A stretch of DNA of 64,000 nucleotides. Origin: Curtobacterium caseinilyticum. GTDB taxonomy: Bacteria; Actinomycetota; Actinomycetes; Actinomycetales; Microbacteriaceae. The translations under genes were made by a program, and so were the position numbers. The notes under the pieces were generated by a model. That model ran no database searches. It saw only the letters and a program-made list of their open reading frames with translations, and was not told where the DNA came from. The stretch covers positions 248,001-312,000 of the forward strand of contig NZ_JAUCMN010000002.1 in assembly GCF_030363035.1 (NCBI RefSeq), read 5' to 3'. Positions 8,125-17,247 of this stretch are shown piece by piece; positions within the stretch are counted from its first letter, which is position 1, and each line of letters begins with the position of its first letter.

Positions 8125-9405
8125 GTGAGCACCACCGCGCAGCAGACGTCGATCCGCACCATGGTCCGGCAGGACGTGACCCTCCGCAGGCTCCTCACGG
8201 TGACGCTCGTGGACACGCTCGGGCGTGGCGCGTTCTTCACCCTGACGTCGCTGTACCTCATCACGATCGTCGGCATCCCCGCGGTCGCCGTCGGGCTCGG
8301 CCTCACGGTCGCCGGGGCCGTCGGCGTGGCTGCGTCACTGGTGTTCGGGCACCTGGCCGACCGGTACAGCGCCCGCCGAATGCTCGTCGCGCTGCACGTC
8401 GTCCAGGGACTCGCACTCGTCGCGTACGTGCTCGTGCACGACCTGCCGACGCTGATCGTCACCGCCTCGGTCGTCACCCTCGCGCAGCAGGGCGGCGGAT
8501 CCGTGCGGAGCGCCGCGATCGGACGCGCCTTCCCCGGCCCCGACCGCGTGCGGGTGCGGGCGACCATGCGGACCGTGACCAACGTCGGCATCGGCGTCGG
8601 CACCGCGCTCGCCGCGATCCCGCTCGCCGTCGGCACCGGGGACGCCTACCGGGTGACGATGGTGCTCTCCGGGCTGCTCTTCGTCTCCTCGGCGTTCCTG
8701 GTGGCCGGACTGTCGGGTGCCCGCGTCGACCCGGCCCCCGCCGACCGGACGGACACCGGCACGATCGTGCGCCGGGAGCCCGCGGGTCGGAGCCCCTACC
8801 GCGACCTGCGCTTCCTGGCGGTCTCGGCGCTGACCGGCGTGTTCGGCATGCAGTTCGGGCTCTTCGAGGTCGCCGTGCCCCTCTGGGTCGTCCAGCACAC
8901 CGTCGCACCGGACGTGCTCGTGTCCCCGCTCCTCCTCGTCAACACGGTCGTGGTCGTCCTGCTCCAGGTGCGGATGAGCCGGGGCACCGACACGGTCGCC
9001 GGAGCCGCGCGGGTGATGCGCCACGCGGGGTGGGTGATGGCACTGGCCTGCGCGCTGTGGGCGGCTGCGGGCTGGGTGCGCGGCGACGACTGGGTCCCCG
9101 CTGCCGTCGCCACGGTCGTCCTGGTGCTCGCCGCGGTCGCGCACTCGCTCGCCGAGATCACCTCGAGCGCCGCGGGGTGGGCGCTGAGCTTCGAGCTGGC
9201 GCCGGCCGACCGGATCGGCGCGTACCAGGGCGTGTACGGCACGGGCTACGCGGTCGCCGCCATGCTCGCGCCCGCCGTGGTCACGCTGACGGCGATCGAC
9301 CTCGGCACCCCCGGTTGGGCGGTCCTCGCCGTGGTGTTCCTGGGCGCCGCACTCGGGACGGCGGCGATCGCCGGGAGGGTGGCGCGCACGACCGCGGCCG
9401 CCTGA
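8125..9405 (+). CDS. MFS transporter
   Basis: A 426-residue major facilitator with about 12 hydrophobic segments in two halves. The cytoplasmic loop-2 motif is recognisable as GHLADRYSARRM. The first half contains TLGRGAFFTLTSLYLITIVG, and a polar loop (DPAPADRTDTGTIVRREP) separates the halves. This architecture fits drug- or metabolite-efflux MFS proteins paired with small regulators; the substrate is unknown. GTG 8125 is chosen because an upstream frame would run into the divergent regulator gene. GGGAG lies about 9 nt upstream. ATG 8161 is an alternative start. Confidence 0.8.
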   Translation: MSTTAQQTSIRTMVRQDVTLRRLLTVTLVDTLGRGAFFTLTSLYLITIVGIPAVAVGLGLTVAGAVGVAASLVFGHLADRYSARRMLVALHVVQGLALVAYVLVHDLPTLIVTASVVTLAQQGGGSVRSAAIGRAFPGPDRVRVRATMRTVTNVGIGVGTALAAIPLAVGTGDAYRVTMVLSGLLFVSSAFLVAGLSGARVDPAPADRTDTGTIVRREPAGRSPYRDLRFLAVSALTGVFGMQFGLFEVAVPLWVVQHTVAPDVLVSPLLLVNTVVVVLLQVRMSRGTDTVAGAARVMRHAGWVMALACALWAAAGWVRGDDWVPAAVATVVLVLAAVAHSLAEITSSAAGWALSFELAPADRIGAYQGVYGTGYAVAAMLAPAVVTLTAIDLGTPGWAVLAVVFLGAALGTAAIAGRVARTTAAA

Positions 9406-9496
9406 CGGGCGCGGGTCGTGCCTCCATCCCGGGTCCCGGGACGCACCGCGGGAATACGCTCGGGCTGCAGGCGTTGTCCTGCTCCGGCACGCACGG

Positions 9497-9509
9497 TTGC
9501 ACCATGCAA
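9497..9509. promoter_or_regulatory. Inverted repeat TTGCA-CCA-TGCAA in the MFS/binding-protein gap
   Basis: Perfect 5-bp arms around a 3-bp spacer lie in the 290-bp gap 9406-9695, about 190 bp before the ABC binding-protein gene. It may be an operator for the peptide importer. Nothing else in that gap is recognisable beyond a GAGGAG ribosome-binding site at 9681. Confidence 0.25.
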
Positions 9510-9695
9510 TGTTGCGCCGCGTGTCATCCGGACCCCGCGGGCGTTCGGACCCGCGGGCCGACCGGTGCCACGATGGACCGCCCGGCCACCCGCGCCGGCT
9601 CGACCGCCGGGCGGACCGGCGACGGTCCGGATGCCGACCGGTCGTCCGCGGACCACGCACGACACCACCACCCCCCCCACGAGGAGCAGCACGCC

Positions 9696-11366
9696 ATGCA
9701 CCGCCCCAAGCGCCTGACCATCACCGCGGCCGCCGTCGCTGCCGCCGCAGCACTCGTGCTGACCGGCTGCTCGGGTGGCGGAGCGTCGGACGACGCCTCG
9801 TCGGGCACGAGCAAGGGCGGCACGCTCAACATCCTCACGCCGCAGACCGCGCTGCACTTCGACCCGGCGACGAGCCAGAGCCTCGGGATCACGTCGATGG
9901 GCCTGGTCGCCCGTCGCCTCACCACCTGGGACGTCGAGCCCGGCAAGACGGCGAAGGTCGTCCCCGACCTGGCGACCACCACGGGCGAGTCGAGCGACGG
10001 CGGCAAGACCTGGACGTACACGCTCAAGGACGGCCTGAAGTTCCAGGACGGCACCCCGATCACCACGAAGGACATCAAGTGGGGGATCGAGCGCTCGTTC
10101 GCACCGAACCTCACCGGTGGCCTGAGCTACCACAAGTCGCTGCTCGTCGGCGGCTCCGACTACCAGGGACCGTTCGAGGGGAAGACGCTCGACAGCATCG
10201 AGACGCCGGACGACAAGACGATCGTCTTCAAGCTCGACGCCCCCTACGGCGACTGGCCGTGGCTCGCCTCGATGCCGGCCTTCGCGCCGGTCCCCGAGGG
10301 CGACGGCAAGGACACCGGCGCGTACGACGCGAAGCCCGTGTCCTCCGGCCCGTACCAGGTCGAGTCGAACACGCAGGGCTCGCAGGTGACGCTCGTCCGG
10401 AACAAGGAGTGGTCCGCGAAGACCGACGCGATCCGCACCGCCGGCCCGTCGAAGATCGTCTTCAAGGAGAGCCAGGACGCGTCGACCACGACGCAGAGCC
10501 TGATCGCCGACAACGGCGACGCGAAGGACTCCTTCGGCGCCATCTACCTCGGTGCCGCCGAGCTCAACCAGGTGCGCGCGAACCCGTCCGCCCAGGACCG
10601 CCTCGCGACGAGCAAGGCCGGCCCGATCACGTACATGGCCATCAACACCCAGCGCGGCCAACTCAAGGACCTCAAGGTCCGCCAGGCCCTGCAGTACGCC
10701 GTCGACCGCAAGTCCTTCCGCATCGCGGCGGGCGGCGCGCTCGCCGGTGAGTACGCCTCCACCCTGATCACGCCCGGCATCGCGGGGCGCCAGGACTACG
10801 ACCTGTACGAGACGAGCGCCACCGGTGACGTCGACAAGGCGAAGGCGCTCCTGAAGGAGGCCGGGGCCGAGGACCTGAAGCTCACGCTGGTCACCCAGAA
10901 CGACCCGACGTACCTGTCCCAGGCGCAGGCCCTGCAGGCCGGCCTGAAGCGTGCCGGCATCACGGTCACGCTCAAGCCGCTCGACTACGACTCGTTCACC
11001 CAGGCCACGACGAACGGCACCGACTTCGACCTGTCGCTGTCGAGCTGGCAGCCGGACTTCCCGAGCGCGAACGCGAACCTGCAGCCGCTGTACGACTCGT
11101 CGCAGATCGGCGGGGGCGGCTACAACGTCTCGAAGTACAGCAACCCCGAGGTGGACGCGCTGATCGCGAAGGCCACCGGCACCGTCGACCAGTCCGAGGC
11201 GCAGAAGGTCTGGGCGCAGGCCGACCGCCGCATCATGGAGGACGCCCCCGTCGTCCCGCTGATCTACGCGAAGCAGTCGTTCCTGGCCGGCTCGAACGTC
11301 GAGAACTTCCGGATCGCGGACTTCCCGGCGTACCCGAACTACCTCAAGGTCTCGCTCGCCCAGTGA
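9696..11366 (+). CDS. ABC transporter substrate-binding lipoprotein, peptide/nickel (SBP_bac_5) family
   Basis: Extracytoplasmic binding protein for a dipeptide/oligopeptide-type importer. The 556-residue protein has a lipoprotein signal peptide (MHRPKRL, then an Ala/Val-rich stretch) with lipobox LTGC, so Cys25 is the predicted lipidated residue. A Ser/Gly-rich linker follows, then GGTLNILTPQTALHFDP, typical of family-5 proteins, and KDGLKFQDGTPITTKDIKWG, the family signature. GAGGAG lies 9 nt before the ATG. It is the first gene of a four-gene operon, and its stop overlaps the ATPase start (GTGA). Ligand not determinable; peptides, opines or glycosides are all possible in this family. Confidence 0.9.
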   Translation: MHRPKRLTITAAAVAAAAALVLTGCSGGGASDDASSGTSKGGTLNILTPQTALHFDPATSQSLGITSMGLVARRLTTWDVEPGKTAKVVPDLATTTGESSDGGKTWTYTLKDGLKFQDGTPITTKDIKWGIERSFAPNLTGGLSYHKSLLVGGSDYQGPFEGKTLDSIETPDDKTIVFKLDAPYGDWPWLASMPAFAPVPEGDGKDTGAYDAKPVSSGPYQVESNTQGSQVTLVRNKEWSAKTDAIRTAGPSKIVFKESQDASTTTQSLIADNGDAKDSFGAIYLGAAELNQVRANPSAQDRLATSKAGPITYMAINTQRGQLKDLKVRQALQYAVDRKSFRIAAGGALAGEYASTLITPGIAGRQDYDLYETSATGDVDKAKALLKEAGAEDLKLTLVTQNDPTYLSQAQALQAGLKRAGITVTLKPLDYDSFTQATTNGTDFDLSLSSWQPDFPSANANLQPLYDSSQIGGGGYNVSKYSNPEVDALIAKATGTVDQSEAQKVWAQADRRIMEDAPVVPLIYAKQSFLAGSNVENFRIADFPAYPNYLKVSLAQ

Positions 11367-13120
11367 GTGCACCGCTGCTCGAGGTCGAGGGGCTCCGCGT
11401 CGCGTTCGGCGACGCGGAGCCCGTCGTCCGTGACGTCTCCTTCAGTCTGACGCCCGGCCGGGTGCTCGCCCTCGTGGGCGAGTCCGGGTCGGGCAAGTCG
11501 GTCAGCGCCATGAGCGTGCTCGGGCTCCTGCCGCCGGGCGCGCAGGTGTCCGGCAGCGCACGGTTCCAGGGCACCGAGCTCATCGGTGCGTCCGCTGACG
11601 TCCTGCGTGCGGTCCGCGGGGCCGGTATCGGCGTGGTGTTCCAGGAGCCGATGAACTCCTTCACCCCCGTGCTCTCGATCGGCACGCAGGTGGCCGAGGC
11701 CGTGCGGGCGCACCCCACGGACCTCGACCGCGCCGGCGTCTCGGCGCGCGTCGACGAGCTGCTGCGCGCCGCGGGCCTGACCGATCCGGCACGGATCCGG
11801 AAGGCGTACCCGCACGAGCTGTCCGGCGGGCAGCTCCAGCGGGCCATGATCGCGATGGCGCTCGCCGGCGACCCGGTCGCCCTGATGGCGGACGAGCCGA
11901 CGACCGCGCTCGACGTGACCGTGCAGGCCGGGATCCTCGACCTGCTGCGTCGGCTCGGGCGTGAGCGCGGGCTGGCCGTGCTCCTCATCACCCACGACAT
12001 GGGCGTGGTCGCGGACGTCGCGGACGAGGTCCTGGTCATGCGCCGCGGCGACCCCGTCGAGCACGGGGCCGTCGCCGAGGTCTTCGCCCACCCGGGCGCC
12101 GACTACACGCGCGAGCTCCTGGCAGCGGTCCCCGCACTGGAGGCGCGACCCGCCCCCGCCACGCAGCCTGCGGTCGCCGACGGCGCGGCCGGGGACGAGT
12201 CGCGGTCCGAGCGACGGTCCTCGCGCTCCGGGACGCGAGCGGCGTCGCCCAGCACGGGCCCCGCGGCCGCAGCGGGCGCGGACGACGCGAGCCGCGCCTC
12301 CCGGCCGGTGGTCGCGCGCCTGCGCGACGTCGCCGTGCGGTACGCGCGCCGCGGTGACCCGACGGTGTCCGGCGTCGACCTCGAGCTGCACGCGGGGGAG
12401 ACCCTGGGTCTGGTGGGGGAGTCGGGCTCCGGCAAGTCCACCATCGGGCGTGCGCTCGCCGGCCTCGTCCCCGTCGTCGCGGGCACGGTCGAGGTGGACG
12501 GCAGCGACCTCCGCACCGCGCGCGGGAGACGCCTCCGTGAGCTCCGCAGCCGCGTCGGGATCGTGTTCCAGGACCCCGCGTCGTCGCTCAACCCGCGGCA
12601 GACCATCGGCTGGAGCATCGCCGAACCGCTGCTCGTGCACGGCGAGGGCGACGCTGCCTCGCGCGCAGCCCGCGCCCGCGAGCTCCTGACCGCCGTGCAG
12701 CTCGACCCGACGTGGGCCGAGCGGTTCCCGCACCAGCTCTCCGGTGGGCAGCGCCAGCGGGTCGCGGTCGCCCGTGCCCTGGCGCTCCGGCCCGCCCTGG
12801 TGATCGCCGACGAGCCGACGAGTGCCCTCGACGTCACCGTGCAGGCCGCCGTGCTCGACCTCCTCGCAGACCTGCAGGACGAGTTCGGGTTCGGCATGCT
12901 GCTCATCAGCCACGACCTCGCCGTCGTCCGGCAGCTCGCGGACGCCGTCGTCGTCCTGCACGAGGGCCGCATCGTCGAGCGCGGTGCCACGTCCGCGGTG
13001 CTCGACGACCCGCAGCAGGACTACACGCGCATGCTGCTCGCGGCGGCGCCCGTCGCCGACCCGACACGACAGGCGGAACGCCGAGCCGCGTGGCGGGCCT
13101 GGGAAGGAGTCGCACCGTGA
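11363..13120 (+). CDS. Tandem ABC transporter ATP-binding protein (fused DppD/DppF type)
   Basis: A 585-residue fusion of two nucleotide-binding domains that power the adjacent permeases. Domain 1 has Walker A GESGSGKS at 39-46, LSGGQLQRAM and Walker B LMADEPTTALD. Domain 2 has GESGSGKST from about 352, LSGGQRQRVAVARAL and VIADEPTSALD. An Ala/Ser/Arg-rich linker at roughly 255-310 joins them. In enterobacteria these are separate DppD and DppF subunits; the fusion is common in actinobacteria. The GTG start overlaps the binding-protein stop, and its own stop overlaps the next GTG, so the operon is tightly coupled. Confidence 0.92.
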   Translation: MSAPLLEVEGLRVAFGDAEPVVRDVSFSLTPGRVLALVGESGSGKSVSAMSVLGLLPPGAQVSGSARFQGTELIGASADVLRAVRGAGIGVVFQEPMNSFTPVLSIGTQVAEAVRAHPTDLDRAGVSARVDELLRAAGLTDPARIRKAYPHELSGGQLQRAMIAMALAGDPVALMADEPTTALDVTVQAGILDLLRRLGRERGLAVLLITHDMGVVADVADEVLVMRRGDPVEHGAVAEVFAHPGADYTRELLAAVPALEARPAPATQPAVADGAAGDESRSERRSSRSGTRAASPSTGPAAAAGADDASRASRPVVARLRDVAVRYARRGDPTVSGVDLELHAGETLGLVGESGSGKSTIGRALAGLVPVVAGTVEVDGSDLRTARGRRLRELRSRVGIVFQDPASSLNPRQTIGWSIAEPLLVHGEGDAASRAARARELLTAVQLDPTWAERFPHQLSGGQRQRVAVARALALRPALVIADEPTSALDVTVQAAVLDLLADLQDEFGFGMLLISHDLAVVRQLADAVVVLHEGRIVERGATSAVLDDPQQDYTRMLLAAAPVADPTRQAERRAAWRAWEGVAP

Positions 13121-14055
13121 CCGCGAACGTCGTCGACCGTCCGGTGCCGGCCGCGGCCGGCCGGACCACCGGGTTCCGCGCCGTCGTGCGCCGCGTCCGG
13201 CAGGACCGCTGGGCCGTGGCCGCCGCGGTCGTCATCGCCGTGTTCGTCGTCGTGGCGATCGGCGCACCGCTCATCGCCGCGGTGACCGGGCAGGACCCGT
13301 ACGGTTACAACGTCGACGCGTTGAACGACTTCGGTGCACCGCGCGGTGCCGCCGGTGGCGTCAGCGCCGAGCACTGGTTCGGGGTCGAGCCGCTGACCGG
13401 CCGCGACCTGTTCGCCATCGTGACGTACGGTGCGCGGACCTCGCTCGGCATCGGCCTCGCCGCCACCGTCCTGTCCATCGTGATCGGCGTGCTCGTCGGC
13501 GTGACGACCGGGTTCCTCGGCGGCTGGTACGACCGGGTGCTCTCGCGCGTGGTCGACGTGATCTTCGGGTTCCCGTCCCTGGTCTTCATGATCGCGCTCA
13601 CCGCGGTCGTGCCGACGTCGTTCCCGAAGCCGGTGCTCGTCGTGCTGGTCATCGGGTTCTTCGGGTGGCCGGCGGTCGCCCGTGTCGTGCGCGGTCAGAC
13701 GCTCTCGCTGGTCAGCCGGAACTACGTCGTGGCGTCGACCGCGATGGGCGCGGGACGCTGGCACGTCATCCGGAAGCAGCTCCTGCCGAACCTCGCCGCG
13801 ACCATCACCGTCTACGCGACCATCTCGATCCCGTCGATGATCGGCGCCGAGGCGGCGCTGTCCTTCCTGGCCGTCGGGGTGAACCCGCCGACGCCCTCGT
13901 GGGGCCGCAGCATCGGCGACGCGATCGGCTGGGTGCAGACCGACCCGATGTACCTCGTCTTCCCCGGAGCCGCACTGTTCCTCATCACCCTGGCCTTCAA
14001 CGTGCTCGGTGACGCCCTGCGCGACGCACTCGACCCGCGGGGGAGCGACCGGTGA
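13117..14055 (+). CDS. ABC transporter permease, DppC type
   Basis: A 312-residue inner-membrane permease with an N-terminal cytosolic stretch, a first membrane helix (WAVAAAVVIAVFVVVAIGAPL), an extracytoplasmic loop with HWFGVEPLTGRDLFAIVTYG (family-typical), and five further helices. The EAA loop that docks on the ATPase is visible as AMGAGRWHVIRKQLLPNLAA. GTG 13117 is chosen because it overlaps the ATPase stop and follows GGAAGGA. The C-type gene precedes the B-type gene, the reverse of the classical dpp order. It pairs with the 332-residue permease that follows. Confidence 0.9.
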   Translation: MTANVVDRPVPAAAGRTTGFRAVVRRVRQDRWAVAAAVVIAVFVVVAIGAPLIAAVTGQDPYGYNVDALNDFGAPRGAAGGVSAEHWFGVEPLTGRDLFAIVTYGARTSLGIGLAATVLSIVIGVLVGVTTGFLGGWYDRVLSRVVDVIFGFPSLVFMIALTAVVPTSFPKPVLVVLVIGFFGWPAVARVVRGQTLSLVSRNYVVASTAMGAGRWHVIRKQLLPNLAATITVYATISIPSMIGAEAALSFLAVGVNPPTPSWGRSIGDAIGWVQTDPMYLVFPGAALFLITLAFNVLGDALRDALDPRGSDR

Positions 14056-15050
14056 ACACCTTCCGCTTCCTGGCCGTCCGCATCGTCGGTGCGGTCGTCG
14101 TGCTGTTCGTCGTCGCGGCCATCACGTACGCACTGTTCATGCTGCTCCCGACGAACCCGGCCCGGGCGATCTGCGACAAGCCGTGCACTCCGGAGCGGCT
14201 GGCCGACGTGCAGGCGTTCCTCGGTACGGACAAGCCCTGGTTCGCGCAGTTCGGCGCGTACCTCGCGGGCATCTTCACCGGGCGCACGTTCGGTTCCGGT
14301 GCCTCGACCGTGACGTGCGCAGCGCCGTGCTTCGGGTACTCGTTCCAGCTCCACGACAGCGTGACGAACCTGATCGTCTCGCGCCTGCCCGTCACTGCGT
14401 CCATCGCGGTCGGCGCCGCCCTGCTCTGGCTCGTCACCGGGGTCGCCGGCGGAGCCGCGTCCGCTCTCAGGCGCGGGACGCTCGTCGACCGGGCCGTGAT
14501 GACGGTGGCGGTCGCGGGTGTGTCCTCGCCGGCGTACCTGATCGGGCTGCTGGCGATCCTGCTGTTCGGGTTCACGCTCGGCTGGCTGCCGACGAGCGGC
14601 TACGTGCCGTTCGCCGAGGACCCGGTCGGCTGGGTGACCCACCTGGTGCTGCCGTGGTGCGTGCTCGCCTTCATCAGCGCGGCGATCTACGCGCGTCTGA
14701 CCCGGGGCGAGATGCTCGAGTCGATGTCGCAGGACTTCGTGCGGACCGCCCGCGCGAAGGGCCTGCGTGAACGCCAGGTCGTCGTGCGGCACGGGCTGCG
14801 GACGGCGATCCTGCCGGTGGTCACCCTGTTCGGGCTCGACCTCGGGTCGCTGCTCGGCGGTGCGGTCATCACCGAGAAGGTGTTCTCCATGCAGGGCCTC
14901 GGCGCACTGCTCATCGACGCGGTGCACACGCTCGACCTGCAGGTGGTCGTCGGGTTCACGGTGTTCTCGGCGCTGCTCATCGTCACGGCGAACGTGGTGG
15001 TGGACATCGTCTACGCGTTCGTCGACCCGCGGGTGCGCCGCCGGGCGTAG
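14052..15050 (+). CDS. ABC transporter permease, DppB type
   Basis: A 332-residue inner-membrane permease, second half of the channel. The N-terminal helix is followed by a long extracytoplasmic loop carrying two CxxxC pairs (Cys41/Cys45 and Cys89/Cys93), uncommon for DppB. The EAA loop reads RAKGLRERQVVVRHGLRTAILPV. The last helices run to VDIVYAFVDPRVRRRA, typical of this family. The GTG start overlaps the previous stop. The operon ends here, converging on the glycosyltransferase 42 bp away. Confidence 0.9.
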   Translation: MNTFRFLAVRIVGAVVVLFVVAAITYALFMLLPTNPARAICDKPCTPERLADVQAFLGTDKPWFAQFGAYLAGIFTGRTFGSGASTVTCAAPCFGYSFQLHDSVTNLIVSRLPVTASIAVGAALLWLVTGVAGGAASALRRGTLVDRAVMTVAVAGVSSPAYLIGLLAILLFGFTLGWLPTSGYVPFAEDPVGWVTHLVLPWCVLAFISAAIYARLTRGEMLESMSQDFVRTARAKGLRERQVVVRHGLRTAILPVVTLFGLDLGSLLGGAVITEKVFSMQGLGALLIDAVHTLDLQVVVGFTVFSALLIVTANVVVDIVYAFVDPRVRRRA

Positions 15051-15092
15051 CCGTCGGTCGTCGTCGGGAGAGCGGCTGCCCCGACGGTCGCC

Positions 15093-16289
15093 TCAGAGCG
15101 ACTCGAGCACGTCGACCGCCCGCCGCACCCCGTGCTCACGCCGTACCAGCCGACCCACCTCGGACGCCCGCTCGCGACGGGACAGGGCGTCGCCCATCGC
15201 GGACGCCAGCGCGCCGCCGGACGCGCGGCGCAGCGGGACCGGGGCGGCGGCCACCCCCTGTCGGTGCAGCCGGGCGGCCCAGAACGGCTGGTCCGCGGTG
15301 ACGGGCACGACGACGGCGGGTACGCCGGCTCGCGCCACCGCGTGTGCGGTGCCGGCCCCACCGTGGTGCACCGCGATGGTCGCGCTCGGCAGCACGGCGT
15401 CGAAGGGCACCGACCGCACCGCCAGGACGTCCGGACCGCGGCACTCCGCGGGCAGCGCGAGCCCGCCCCATCCGGTGACGAGCAGGACCCGCAGGCCGTG
15501 GGAGCGCGCGGCCGTGACGACCGCGCGCCCACGGCCGTCAGCGTCCCCGGCGGACATCGAGCCGAACGAGGCGACCACGAAGGGGCCGTCGTCGAGGAAC
15601 CCGGCGACGGCGGGGTCGAGGGACGCTGCCGGCGACTCCCCGTACCAGGCCCCGGTCTGGTGCACCCGCTCGGGCCAGTCGTCGGGCCGCGGCAGCAGCG
15701 CAGGGCTCACGGCCATGAGCGTCGCGCTCGACGGCGACCGCCGCGCGGGACGACGACCGCCCGGCAGCTCGGCAGCGGCACGTCCGACGTCGCCGTCGAA
15801 GCAGCGTGCGACGGCGCGCGGGACGGCGTAGGTGAACCGGTTGGCCGAGCCGAGGTCGCGGGTCGCTGTCGGACCGCCGGCGGCGGGGAAGCGCTCGCTC
15901 GGCGTCGCGACCGGCGCGAACTCCGCCAGGACGCGGGGGACTCCGAGTGCTCCTGCGGCCATCGGCGCGCTGAGGACCAGCGGGTGGTGCACCACCACGT
16001 CGGGATCGAAGGCGACGGTCTCCCGGACCGCGGAGGCCAACATGCGTCGCATCGCGGGCCGTACCTCGGTGCGCAGGTGACGAGCGAGCGCCAGCGGGGT
16101 GCGCCCTGCGGGCGACGACATCCGCCGGACGTCGAGTCCGAGCGGCACGGTGTCCACCCCGTCGAGTGGCTCCGCGTCGTCGGGAAGCGCCAGCCGGACG
16201 TCGTGACCACGCGACGCGGCGTGTCGCGCGAGGGCTGCGAACGGCTCGACGTCGCCCCGGGTGCCGGCGGTGAGCAGCATCAGGCGCAT
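15093..16289 (-). CDS. GT1-family (UGT/MGT-like) glycosyltransferase
   Basis: A 398-residue GT-B fold enzyme expected to transfer a sugar from a nucleotide sugar to a small lipophilic acceptor. The N-terminus MRLMLLTAGTRGDVEPFAALA is the classic acceptor-domain start. The C-terminal donor-binding signature is IAVHHGGAGTAHAVARAGVP followed by VVVPVTADQPFWAARL, whose Asp-Gln pair contacts the sugar in homologues. ATG 16289 is chosen; the frame extends upstream only into a region lacking family similarity. It is divergent from UbiA and the CrtI-like gene, which suggests that its acceptor is an isoprenoid such as a hydroxylated carotenoid. That link is inference. Confidence 0.85.
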   Translation of the reverse strand: MRLMLLTAGTRGDVEPFAALARHAASRGHDVRLALPDDAEPLDGVDTVPLGLDVRRMSSPAGRTPLALARHLRTEVRPAMRRMLASAVRETVAFDPDVVVHHPLVLSAPMAAGALGVPRVLAEFAPVATPSERFPAAGGPTATRDLGSANRFTYAVPRAVARCFDGDVGRAAAELPGGRRPARRSPSSATLMAVSPALLPRPDDWPERVHQTGAWYGESPAASLDPAVAGFLDDGPFVVASFGSMSAGDADGRGRAVVTAARSHGLRVLLVTGWGGLALPAECRGPDVLAVRSVPFDAVLPSATIAVHHGGAGTAHAVARAGVPAVVVPVTADQPFWAARLHRQGVAAAPVPLRRASGGALASAMGDALSRRERASEVGRLVRREHGVRRAVDVLESL

Positions 16290-16337
16290 CGATCCAGTCT
16301 GACCGGGGAAGATCACCCGACGCCCATCGGCGGCGGG

Positions 16338-16343
16338 TACTGT
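16338..16343 (+). promoter_or_regulatory. -10 box of leaderless UbiA gene
   Basis: TACTGT ends 7 nt before the second of two consecutive GTG codons (16351). This is the spacing seen repeatedly in this window for leaderless genes, and it favours 16351 over 16348 as the start. Confidence 0.5.
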
Positions 16344-16350
16344 CGGCGTG

Positions 16351-17247
16351 GTGACCGACGGTGCCGAGCGGATGTCGAGCGTCGCGCCGTCGGGAGTGGG
16401 TGTCTCCCTGCGTCGCCTCGTGCTCGTCTCGCGCCCGGTGCTCTGGATCAACACCATCGGCTCCGGTCTCGTCGCCGTCTGGCTGACCGGCACGCTGTTC
16501 GACCTGCGGGCGCTGCCGGTCCTGCTGTGGCTGACCCTGCCGTTCAACCTGCTCATCTACGGCGTGAACGACATCTACGACCAGGACACCGACGCGACGA
16601 ACCCGCGGAAGGGCTCGATCGAGGGTGCCAGGATCCACCGGTCCGAGGTGCGGCTCATCGCCTGGGCGGTCGCAGCCGTCAACGCCCCGTTCCTCGTCGT
16701 CTTCCTCATGGTGCTGCCGCCGCTCGCGAACGCCGCGATCCTGCTCTACGTCGGTGTCTTCGTCTTCTACTCCGCACCACCGCTGCGGTTCAAGGCCCGG
16801 CCGTTCCTCGATTCGCTGAGCAACGCGGCCTACGCGCTGCCGCTGGTCATCGTGCCCGCGGCCCTGTCGGTGACGCCGGTCTGGCCCGCCGCCCTCGGCC
16901 TGATGGCCTGGAGCGTGGCCAAGCACGCGTTCGATGCGGTGCAGGACATCGTCGAGGACCGGGACGCGGGCATCACCACGACGGCGGTGCGACTCGGTGC
17001 GCGCGGGACGGCGCTGTGGAGCGGTGCCTGGTGGGTCGTGTCCGCGGCCTCGTTCGCGGTGGTGAGCGTGCCGGTCGCGGTCGTCGACCTGCTGATCGCC
17101 GGCGTCCTCGTGGTACGCCTGCTGCGGGACCCGACACCGGAGACCGGTCACCGTCTGTACCGGCTGTCCGTCGCCTTCCCGTACATCGCCGGAACGTTCG
17201 CCGGGGTGCTGCTCATGGTCTCGATCGTGCTGGGGGACGCCCGGTGA
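16351..17247 (+). CDS. UbiA-family prenyltransferase, lycopene-elongase-like
   Basis: An integral membrane prenyltransferase of about 298 residues with 8-9 hydrophobic helices. The two Asp-rich diphosphate/Mg2+ motifs are present: NDIYDQDTD (from about residue 73) followed by NPRKGS, and DAVQDIVEDRDAG. NDxxDxxxDxxNPRKGxxEGA resembles C50-carotenoid lycopene elongases (CrtEb type) more than menaquinone UbiA enzymes. It ends with a GTGA overlap onto the CrtI-like gene, so the two are likely co-expressed. Acceptor and product are not proven; no crtE, crtB or cyclase gene is nearby. GTG 16348 is an alternative start. Confidence 0.8.
   Translation: MTDGAERMSSVAPSGVGVSLRRLVLVSRPVLWINTIGSGLVAVWLTGTLFDLRALPVLLWLTLPFNLLIYGVNDIYDQDTDATNPRKGSIEGARIHRSEVRLIAWAVAAVNAPFLVVFLMVLPPLANAAILLYVGVFVFYSAPPLRFKARPFLDSLSNAAYALPLVIVPAALSVTPVWPAALGLMAWSVAKHAFDAVQDIVEDRDAGITTTAVRLGARGTALWSGAWWVVSAASFAVVSVPVAVVDLLIAGVLVVRLLRDPTPETGHRLYRLSVAFPYIAGTFAGVLLMVSIVLGDAR

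Noticed and set aside
9406-9695. Small peptide gene or attenuator in the gap before the ABC importer
   Set aside because: No short frame with a ribosome-binding site and no alternative hairpins beyond one 5-bp inverted repeat.
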